This document shows, piece after piece, positions 1 to 4,974 of a stretch of 5,742 nucleotides of DNA. The notes under the pieces were generated by a model that was not told where the DNA came from, made no database searches, and worked only from the letters and a program-made list of their open reading frames with translations. Made by a program: the position numbers and the translations under genes. Numbering within the stretch: position 1 is the stretch's first letter; the number at the start of each line of letters is the position of its first letter. The DNA is from Pirellulales bacterium (GTDB taxonomy: Bacteria; Planctomycetota; Planctomycetia; Pirellulales; Thermoguttaceae): contig JAUWWA010000143.1 in assembly GCA_030617125.1 (NCBI GenBank), positions 1 through 5,742 on the forward strand, in the 5' to 3' direction.

Positions 1-1472
1 GCGCGGAACTGGTCCGCGAAGTCGCCAGACGGAGAGGGCCCGAGTTCATCGACGACGATGATCCTTTTCTCGTATTGGCGATCCCGCTGGAGGATACGCG
101 TGGCGACACCGTCGTCGCAGTAGGTGCCTTCATCACCCGGCCCATTGAGCCGGGGGAAGATGTTTCCCGGGCCGCGAGGCTGCTCGGCATACAGGTCGAC
201 GAAGCGTCGCTCTGGGCCGCCGGACAAAACGCCTGTTCACCCCAGACCTTGCCTGAAATCGCCGAACTCGTCTTGCACCAGTCGCGCGTCGAGCGGCGCG
301 CCAAGGAAGCGAAAGCAGAGGCCACGAACCTCTCGGTCTACCTAGCCCGGGTGTACGAAGAGATCTGCCTGCTGTACCGGCTAATCCAGAACCTGAAAGT
401 CTCCGCAAGTGACGAGGACCTCGGCCGGATCGCGTTGGAAAAGATGCAGGAAGTAGTGCCGGCCGCCGGGTTGGCAATGCGATTGGCGCCGCTAGCCCAG
501 GGCGACGCGTCGCTTGGCCACGAGCTGCGCAGCCAGCCGGTATGGCTCACCTACGGCGAGTGCCCGCTCGACAGCGAGGAGTTCATGGCTTTGCTGGAGC
601 ACGTCGGCGGCAGTGCGATGAACGAGCCGATGGTGGTCAATCGCGCGATCACCGGGAAGCCCGACTGGCCTTGCCCGCGGGTCCGTCAGATGATCATCGT
701 CTCACTGGCCGAAGGTGACAACGTGTTCGGCCATCTGACGGCGCTGAACCACGTCGAGGACGAAGAGTTCGGCACCGTCGAGGCGAGCCTGCTCAGTTCG
801 GTGGCCGCCATCTTCGGCATCCACAGTGGCAACATCGATCTGTACCGGCAGCGCTCGGAGTTGCTCGCCGGTGTGATCCGCGCATTGACCTCGGCTATCG
901 ACGCAAAGGACCCGTACACCCACGGCCACAGCGATCGCGTCGCGCGGATCGCGGTTCGGCTGGCCGAGCAGCTCGACTGCGACTCGAAAACACTCAACAC
1001 GATCTACCTCTCCGGACTATTGCACGACATCGGCAAGATCGGCATCGACGACAGCGTGCTCCGCAAGCCGGGAAAACTCTCCGACGAGGAATACGAGCAC
1101 ATCAAGCAGCACTCGGAGTTCGGGCACCGAATCCTGCGCGACTTCGGCAAGCTCGATGACGTTCTGCCGGTGGTGATGCACCATCACGAATCGTGGGACG
1201 GCGCCGGCTACCCGCGGGAACTCGGCGCCGAGCAGATCCCGCTTGCCGCCCGAATCGTCGCGGTGGCCGACGCCTTCGACGCGATGGGCAGCGATCGTCC
1301 CTACCGGCGAAGAATGCCCGACGAGAAGATCGACTCGATCTTCCGTGACGGCGCCGGCCGGCAATGGGACCCGGATGTCGTCGACGCCCTTTTCCGCGCC
1401 CGCGACGATATCCGCAAGATTGCACACGAACGAAAACAAAGTGTCGCGATTGACTTCTCACAGTTGAAGTAG
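1..1472 (+). CDS. GAF-HD-GYP domain protein, cyclic-di-GMP phosphodiesterase (5' partial)
   Basis: Probably a cytoplasmic phosphodiesterase that hydrolyses cyclic di-GMP. The frame is open from base 3, so the true start lies outside the window. The TTG at 75 is not a convincing start, because the residues before it (PFLVLAIPLEDTRG) read as one continuous strand with what follows. Counting from base 75: residues about 60-107 are a charged helical, possibly coiled-coil linker; about 108-255 are a GAF-like sensor domain; about 265-450 are the HD-GYP domain. Visible catalytic features are H285 in THGHSDRV, the HD pair H317-D318 in HDIGKIGI, H346, H351, the HHHE cluster at 369-372, DGAGYP at 375-380 and SDRPYR at 406-411. 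All key HD-GYP residues appear present, so I expect an active enzyme. The ligand of the GAF domain is unknown. It ends in TAG, with no clear terminator after it. Confidence 0.93.
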   Translation, partial: AELVREVARRRGPEFIDDDDPFLVLAIPLEDTRGDTVVAVGAFITRPIEPGEDVSRAARLLGIQVDEASLWAAGQNACSPQTLPEIAELVLHQSRVERRAKEAKAEATNLSVYLARVYEEICLLYRLIQNLKVSASDEDLGRIALEKMQEVVPAAGLAMRLAPLAQGDASLGHELRSQPVWLTYGECPLDSEEFMALLEHVGGSAMNEPMVVNRAITGKPDWPCPRVRQMIIVSLAEGDNVFGHLTALNHVEDEEFGTVEASLLSSVAAIFGIHSGNIDLYRQRSELLAGVIRALTSAIDAKDPYTHGHSDRVARIAVRLAEQLDCDSKTLNTIYLSGLLHDIGKIGIDDSVLRKPGKLSDEEYEHIKQHSEFGHRILRDFGKLDDVLPVVMHHHESWDGAGYPRELGAEQIPLAARIVAVADAFDAMGSDRPYRRRMPDEKIDSIFRDGAGRQWDPDVVDALFRARDDIRKIAHERKQSVAIDFSQLK

Positions 1473-1488
1473 GGCCCTGCTGCTCATC

Positions 1489-1517
1489 TTGACTTCGCGG
1501 CCTTGGCGGTGAAGAAT
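1489..1517 (+). promoter_or_regulatory. Candidate sigma70-type promoter for the YbaK-family gene
   Basis: TTGACT at 1489-1494 matches the -35 consensus in 5 of 6 positions. A spacer of exactly 17 nt separates it from AAGAAT at 1512-1517, which matches the -10 consensus in 4 of 6. Transcription would begin near 1524 and give a leader of about 130 nt that carries all four hairpins described below. Promoter consensus in planctomycetes is poorly defined, so this is tentative. Confidence 0.35.
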
Positions 1518-1556
1518 GTTTCTGGAGCGTATCGTGGTAGTGGAGCAGGCGGAGGT

Positions 1557-1640
1557 CCCGGCTAATGGCCGGGGCCGGTAGCCCGGCGTGTGGCCGGGCA
1601 ACATTCCACGGGGGAATTCCGGCTGCTGCCCTCTAGCCGG
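1557..1640 (+). promoter_or_regulatory. Four consecutive hairpins in the leader of the YbaK-family gene
   Basis: Four perfect stems follow one another in 84 nt. A: CCCGGC, loop TAATG, GCCGGG (1557-1573). B: GCCCGGC, loop GTGTG, GCCGGGC (1581-1599). C: ATTCC, loop ACGGG, GGAAT (1603-1617). D: CCGGCT (1619-1624) with AGCCGG (1635-1640) around a 10-nt loop. A and B share the same stem core and a 5-nt loop. The 3' arm of D includes the first two bases of the ribosome binding site. CCGGC occurs three times and GCCGG four times, so arms can exchange partners; for example, 1568-1573 can pair with 1582-1587. No T tract follows, so this is not a standard terminator. It could be a regulatory RNA leader or a REP-like palindrome cluster. 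I do not recognise it as a known riboswitch class. Confidence 0.5.
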
Positions 1641-1645
1641 AGAGG
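1639..1645 (+). promoter_or_regulatory. Ribosome binding site of the YbaK-family gene
   Basis: GGAGAGG lies 10 nt before the ATG at 1656 and decides that start over the in-frame GTG at 1590, which falls within hairpin B. Its first two bases are paired in hairpin D, so leader folding could affect initiation. Confidence 0.65.
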
Positions 1646-1655
1646 ACAAAAAGCC

Positions 1656-2135
1656 ATGCCCGTCAAAAAGCCCAAAGATTTTCTCGACGACCACTCCGTC
1701 AAGTACGTCACCGTCAGCCATTCGCAAGCCTTTACCTCGCAGGAAATCGCCGCCTCCGCCCACATCTCCGGCAGAGAACTGGCGAAAACCGTCATGGTGA
1801 AGCTCGACGGCAAGATGGTCATGGCCGTGTTGCCCGCCTCCTATAAGTTGGTCCTGGACCTGCTCAGGGAAGCCACCGGCGCGCGGCACGCCGTGCTTGC
1901 CACCGAAGAGGAATTCCGCGACCTGTTTCCCGGATGCGAAACCGGCGCCATGCCGCCGTTTGGAAACCTCTACGGACTCGACGTTTTCGTGTCGCAGAGC
2001 CTGGCCGAAGACGAGGAAATCGCCTTCAATGCCGGTTCGCACACGGAGCTGATCAAGTTGGCGTTTGCGGATTTCCAGAGACTGGTCGAACCCACGATCG
2101 CAAAAATCTCGTCGAAAGACGCGGCTTGGGTGTAA
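1656..2135 (+). CDS. YbaK/ProX-family aminoacyl-tRNA deacylase
   Basis: A 159-residue stand-alone YbaK-like domain. The family edits mischarged tRNA in trans, mainly by hydrolysing Ala-tRNA(Pro) or Cys-tRNA(Pro) made in error by prolyl-tRNA synthetase; the exact substrate here cannot be read from the sequence. Visible family features are the conserved lysine K44 in ELAKTVMVKLDG, the GAMPPFGN loop at 97-104 (the substrate-pocket GxxxPFG motif) and the C-terminal FNAGSHTELIKLAFADF at 124-140. The length is normal for a free-standing member. There is no signal peptide, so it acts in the cytoplasm. The ATG at 1656 is chosen because a good GGAGAGG lies upstream and the family domain begins soon after. 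It stands alone, with structured intergenic regions on both sides, so it is probably its own transcription unit. It ends in TAA. Confidence 0.92.
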   Translation: MPVKKPKDFLDDHSVKYVTVSHSQAFTSQEIAASAHISGRELAKTVMVKLDGKMVMAVLPASYKLVLDLLREATGARHAVLATEEEFRDLFPGCETGAMPPFGNLYGLDVFVSQSLAEDEEIAFNAGSHTELIKLAFADFQRLVEPTIAKISSKDAAWV

Positions 2136-2197
2136 GCCTGTCGCAGAGTACCGCATCCTGAACCCTCTTCTTGGTTGTGGCTCCGCTACACTTGCGT

Positions 2198-2276
2198 GTG
2201 GGAGGCATCTCCGACGGCGAGAGAAGCCAAGAGACCGGCAGTCGCCGACAGAGTCGCTTCCCACCACTTGTTTCTT
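2198..2276 (+). terminator. Long imperfect stem-loop with T-rich tail, possible terminator after the YbaK-family gene
   Basis: GTGGGAGGC (2198-2206) pairs with GCTTCCCAC (2256-2264), 9 bp including one G-T pair. Further in, CTC (2209-2211) pairs with GAG (2251-2253), and CGGCGA (2215-2220) pairs with TCGCCG (2242-2247), around a 21-nt loop. The T-rich stretch TTGTTTCTT follows at 2268-2276. It begins 62 nt after the stop codon. It is longer than a usual intrinsic terminator and the T run is interrupted, so a small structured RNA or a mRNA 3' stabilising hairpin is also possible. Confidence 0.35.
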
Positions 2277-2323
2277 GACATCCCCTCAAACCTTCCGCAA
2301 CCGGCACAACGTTCCTCGCCTGC

Positions 2324-2350
2324 GCTGTGTGCTGAAACTTCGCACACGGC
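2324..2350 (+). other. 9-bp stem-loop upstream of the WD40 gene
   Basis: GCTGTGTGC (2324-2332) pairs with GCACACGGC (2342-2350), with one T-G pair, around the 9-nt loop TGAAACTTC. The function is unknown. As an inverted repeat it could also be a binding site for a dimeric regulator. Confidence 0.4.
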
Positions 2351-2388
2351 AGCGGTGCTGTTCGGCCGATGAAAGTGATATGCAGCAG

Positions 2389-2414
2389 CGCGCATCGAGG
2401 AGATCCTCTGCGCG
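2389..2414 (+). other. Bulged 10-bp stem-loop in the WD40 gene leader
   Basis: CGCGCA (2389-2394) pairs with TGCGCG (2409-2414), and after a 2-nt bulge GAGG (2397-2400) pairs with CCTC (2405-2408) around AGAT. It ends 44 nt before the chosen start codon. No T tract follows. It may be a leader structure or an operator-like palindrome; the sequence alone does not decide. Confidence 0.4.
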
Positions 2415-2446
2415 TCGATGTCCGCATCAATATCGCTTTCAACCGC

Positions 2447-2452
2447 AGGTGG
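2447..2452 (+). promoter_or_regulatory. Ribosome binding site of the WD40 gene
   Basis: AGGTGG lies 6 nt before the ATG at 2459. Together with the signal peptide that begins right there, it decides this start over the in-frame ATG at 2369, which would bury the signal behind 30 extra residues. Confidence 0.6.
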
Positions 2453-2458
2453 ATAGGC

Positions 2459-3481
2459 ATGTCGAGATTGTGGTTTTCTGCCGCAACATCAACACTCTTG
2501 CTCGCGGCTTGCGCGGTCGTCGCGCCAGCGCTAGACCGGTCGACCGTCGAGGTTCCCTCGGGGCGAGTCGTTAGATTAGGGGGTGCGGATACCGGTTACA
2601 AGACGCCAGTCGTTTCGTGTGTCGCGCTCGACCCGCGCGGCAGGCGGCTGGCCGTCGCCGGCGACGATCACCTGGTACGCATCCTCCGCCTTCCCGACGG
2701 CGCGTTGTTGCACAAGTTGTCGGCGCACGTCGACTGGGTCCGTGCGGCCACATTCAGCCCGGACGGCACCGTGCTGGCCACGGCTGGCGACGATCGCCGG
2801 ATCCGTTTCTGGAGGCCCTCGAATGGCGGTCCGCCGGTGGCCGCGCCGGCAGGGTCGAAGCCCATTTATGCGCTCGCCTACAGCAGCGATGGCCGGATGC
2901 TGGCGGCCGGGGGATTCGACGACAAGGTGCGGATTCACGACGGCCACTCCGGCCGGGTGTTGCAAGTGTTCGACGCGCCGGGCGCCGACATCCGCGCGGT
3001 AGTCTTCTCGCACGGTGGGAAGCACCTCACCGCCGCCGGACGTGAAGGGAAAATCCGAATTTGGAACGTCTCGACCGGCCAATCGCTGGGTGATCTGGTC
3101 GGACCGCGACACCGCATCCACGCCTTGGCCTATTCCCCCGATGGCAGGCTGTTGGCCGGCGGCGGCGAGCGGGGAACGATTCGGCTGTGGGACGTGACCA
3201 CCGGCCGAGTAGCCGCCGATCTGCCTTGGCAGCCCGGACACGTGCTCACGCTGGCCTTCTGCGGAGCAACCACGCTGGCTTCCGGGGGAACCGACCACGT
3301 GATCCGGCTTTGGGATATGACGACCCACCGGGAGCGGTCCCGCCTGGTCGGGCATACCGGCTCGGTGACCTCGCTGGCTTACGACTCGATCTCAGGCGTG
3401 CTGGTTTCCGGCAGCTTCGACACCACCGTGCGAACGTGGCCGATCGAGGGCCGTGGCGGAGCAACACTATCGCGGCGCTAG
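2459..3481 (+). CDS. Exported WD40-repeat protein, probable seven-bladed propeller lipoprotein
   Basis: A 340-residue protein with an N-terminal export signal and WD40 repeats to the C-terminus. MSRLWFSAATSTLLLAAC has a short basic start, a hydrophobic core and a lipobox-like LAAC at 15-18, so Cys18 may be lipidated; cleavage after APA at 22-24 is the alternative. Seven repeats can be counted, at roughly 48-88, 90-130, 133-172, 176-213, 218-255, 260-295 and 300-328, enough for one closed propeller. They show the usual FSPDG/YSPDG turns and RFW, RIW or RLWD ends (RLWD at 242-245 and 283-286). No kinase or other catalytic domain is attached, so it is probably a protein-binding scaffold outside the cytoplasm; the partner is unknown. 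It ends in TAG, 50 nt before the LEPR-XLL gene, with no clear terminator, so co-transcription is plausible. Confidence 0.85.
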   Translation: MSRLWFSAATSTLLLAACAVVAPALDRSTVEVPSGRVVRLGGADTGYKTPVVSCVALDPRGRRLAVAGDDHLVRILRLPDGALLHKLSAHVDWVRAATFSPDGTVLATAGDDRRIRFWRPSNGGPPVAAPAGSKPIYALAYSSDGRMLAAGGFDDKVRIHDGHSGRVLQVFDAPGADIRAVVFSHGGKHLTAAGREGKIRIWNVSTGQSLGDLVGPRHRIHALAYSPDGRLLAGGGERGTIRLWDVTTGRVAADLPWQPGHVLTLAFCGATTLASGGTDHVIRLWDMTTHRERSRLVGHTGSVTSLAYDSISGVLVSGSFDTTVRTWPIEGRGGATLSRR

Positions 3482-3520
3482 TTGACGCCGTCGACATCAA
3501 AATCGAGATCGAGATCAACA

Positions 3521-3526
3521 GGGAGG
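3521..3526 (+). promoter_or_regulatory. Ribosome binding site of the LEPR-XLL gene
   Basis: GGGAGG lies 5 nt before the GTG at 3532. It supports that GTG over the far upstream in-frame start at 3187, which would overlap the WD40 gene by about 295 nt, and over the internal ATG at 3643, which would cut the signature motif. Confidence 0.65.
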
Positions 3527-3531
3527 TTGTT

Positions 3532-4974
3532 GTGCACCCGTTCCGGAGAATACCCAAGCCCATCGGTCGGTTCCGGCGAAGTCGATCTACTTCGCGCGCC
3601 CTCGGCAGCGGCAGCTTGTTCCGCACGTGCCGGTTCGAGCGGATGGAGCCTCGGCGGCTGTTGTCGGCCAATTTCGCGCCCATCCAGGTCGGCGCCGTCT
3701 ACTTCGAAGACAAGAGCGGCGATGACGAGACCGGCGAGGTCATCTATATTACCTTCGACGGCGGAGCGCCGGGCACGCAATTGACCGAACTGATCATCGA
3801 GGGCGACAAGCTCGGCGACGGACCCGATGGCGGCGACGCCTTCTTCGACACGATCCTCGGCGGCGCCGGTGCATCGGGCGCCGTTGAACTCTCGATCCTC
3901 GACCAGACCGGGATCGACTCCGTTACGGCCACCCTCGTCGATGGCGGGACCACGCTGGCACTCGCCTTCTCCGGCTTTGACCCCGGCGAAATGCTGGTCC
4001 TCACCGTCGACGTGGATGAACACGGCTACAACCCCAACCACGAGCAGGACGGCTACGGCGGCCCAAACGCCTTCGTCGAAGGGAAGGAGTTCGAAGGCTC
4101 CATCCTCACTGCCACGTTCCAGGCCGACCACTACGCAGTTACCACCGGCAGCGACGTTTTCTTGGATGAATACGACGCCAAGCTCCAAGAGTCCGGGCTT
4201 GTCGATCTCCCGGCAAACGATTACATGCCACCCGGCGACGCGCCACGGCCCGTCCAAACCGCCGGCGCGATGTTCTCGCTCACGCAAACACCGCTGCCGA
4301 TCACCATCCGCGGCACCGTGTTCGAGGATATCAACCTCAGCAACTCGCAAGAGGCCGCCGAGCCGGGAATCGCCGGCGTCGAGTTGAGCCTGCTCGTGCT
4401 CGAAGGAACCGAGTACGTTGACACCGGACTCACGGCAACAACCGACGGAAACGGAGACTACGAGTTCACCGCCGATGTCCTGCCGGGCGCCTACCGGATC
4501 GTCGAAACACAGCCGGACGGGTATTTCAGCGTCGGCGCCGCCGCCGGCACCGTCGACGCAGCGCCTCGCGGTGTCGTAACCGGCGTCGACGTCATCAGCG
4601 ACATCACGCTGCTGGGCGGCGAAAACAGCGTGGACAACGATTTCGCCGAGGCCAGGCCCGCCGCACTCAGCGGCCATGTCTATCACGACGCCGACAACGA
4701 CGGCCTCTTCGATGTCGGCGCGGGTGAGCAAGGCATCGGCGGTGCATTGGTCCAGGTGCAATACCTTCCGCTCGAAGGCCCTGCCCCGCCGCCAACCTCA
4801 ACCTACACGAATCCCGACGGCTCCTGGTCGGTCGGCGATTTGACGCTAGGCGACTACCGCATCACCGAGGTCACGCCGGCGGGCTACTTCGACGGCATCG
4901 ACGCGCCCGGCAATGCCGGTGGCGCGGCCCATAACCCCGGCGACCTGATCGACGGCGTCCATCTGCAAAACTGA
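3532..4974 (+). CDS. LEPR-XLL surface/secreted protein with SdrD B-like repeats, ended by an internal TGA
   Basis: 480 residues from GTG 3532 to an in-frame TGA. The N-terminus is strongly basic (residues 1-33) and leads into RFERMEPRRLLSA (34-46), the signature at the start of many large exported planctomycete proteins. Residues about 50-205 form an acidic, Gly/Asp-rich, probably all-beta region that I do not assign to a family. Residues 258-376 are a first SdrD/Cna B-type domain (IRGTVFEDINLSNS, then AYRIVETQPDGYF). Residues 378-480 are most of a second (LSGHVYHDADNDGLFD, DYRITEVTPAGYFDG). Such domains are rigid, often calcium-binding stalk modules of adhesins; DxDNDGxFD in domain 2 fits a calcium loop, while the matching loop in domain 1 is degenerate. 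The stop cuts domain 2 before its last strand (YDFGE), and coding continues in frame beyond it. The intact protein was therefore probably much longer; the product as written may be a truncated relic. Confidence 0.8.
   Translation: MHPFRRIPKPIGRFRRSRSTSRALGSGSLFRTCRFERMEPRRLLSANFAPIQVGAVYFEDKSGDDETGEVIYITFDGGAPGTQLTELIIEGDKLGDGPDGGDAFFDTILGGAGASGAVELSILDQTGIDSVTATLVDGGTTLALAFSGFDPGEMLVLTVDVDEHGYNPNHEQDGYGGPNAFVEGKEFEGSILTATFQADHYAVTTGSDVFLDEYDAKLQESGLVDLPANDYMPPGDAPRPVQTAGAMFSLTQTPLPITIRGTVFEDINLSNSQEAAEPGIAGVELSLLVLEGTEYVDTGLTATTDGNGDYEFTADVLPGAYRIVETQPDGYFSVGAAAGTVDAAPRGVVTGVDVISDITLLGGENSVDNDFAEARPAALSGHVYHDADNDGLFDVGAGEQGIGGALVQVQYLPLEGPAPPPTSTYTNPDGSWSVGDLTLGDYRITEVTPAGYFDGIDAPGNAGGAAHNPGDLIDGVHLQN
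4885..4965 (+). repeat. Near-identical DNA segment shared with 5224-5304
   Basis: These 81 nt differ from 5224-5304 at 9 positions by my count (about 89% identity, no gaps, offset 339 nt), with an unbroken 27-nt match at 4933-4959 / 5272-5298. The encoded peptide runs from YFDG through AHNPGDLIDGV. The rest of the two units is less alike, so this piece was probably duplicated or converted more recently. Confidence 0.8.
4972..4974 (+). other. Premature in-frame TGA in the repeat array
   Basis: The codons read CTG CAA AAC TGA CAG TCA GGC GAA. The next repeat has CTG ACG AGC GGA CAG GCC GGC GTG at 5302-5325. Aligned without gaps, TGA falls on the GGA (Gly) at 5311-5313, so a single G-to-T change accounts for the stop. 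The same frame stays open to the window end. Confidence 0.85.

Larger units (their letters stand above)
2136..2458 (+). other. Intergenic region of 323 nt with three stem-loops
   Basis: No convincing gene is present on either strand. The open frames that cross it are low-complexity, arginine-rich shadows. It holds a long imperfect stem-loop at 2198-2264, a 9-bp stem-loop at 2324-2350 and a bulged 10-bp stem-loop at 2389-2414, followed by the ribosome binding site of the WD40 gene. The promoter of the WD40 gene is presumably here, but I found no -35/-10 pair with correct spacing. Confidence 0.6.

Noticed and set aside
75..1472. TTG at 75 as the true start of the HD-GYP gene
   Set aside because: The frame is open to the window edge and the upstream residues read as coding; no ribosome binding site precedes the TTG.
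1516..1581. 21-codon open frame in the YbaK leader, ending at the foot of hairpin B, as an attenuator leader peptide
   Set aside because: It has only a weak ribosome binding site, contains just one proline codon, and its ATG overlaps the proposed -10 box, so it would not be transcribed from that promoter. No T tract makes a transcription attenuator.
1557..1655. Known riboswitch (glycine, guanidine mini-ykkC, cobalamin) or T-box leader
   Set aside because: The conserved cores were looked for and not found; a single ACGG-like loop in hairpin C is not enough for mini-ykkC.
1458..2267. Long minus-strand open frame opposite the YbaK-family gene
   Set aside because: It is antisense to a well-recognised domain, and its residues look like a GC-rich shadow with no family motif.
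2275..2280. TTGACA as a -35 box for the WD40 gene
   Set aside because: A perfect -35 hexamer, but the sequence 15-19 nt downstream has nothing like TATAAT.
2576..3355. Minus-strand open frame opposite the WD40 gene
   Set aside because: Shadow of the WD40 repeats with no recognisable protein features.
3187..3531. Earlier start of the LEPR-XLL gene inside the WD40 gene
   Set aside because: The translation there is an out-of-frame reading of WD40 repeats; GGGAGG plus GTG at 3532 gives a far better start.
3478..4761. Minus-strand open frame of 427 codons opposite the LEPR-XLL gene
   Set aside because: It is Val/Gly/Asp-rich, mirrors the codon bias of the sense repeats and shows no motif; explained by high GC at third positions.
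4972..4974. Recoded UGA as glycine (as in Gracilibacteria)
   Set aside because: The substitution for a Gly codon fits superficially, but it is the only in-frame TGA in about 5 kb of coding sequence that is very rich in GGN glycines, and the gene content is planctomycete-like. The other three stops here are TAG, TAA and TAG, so the window has no independent TGA stop to settle it fully.
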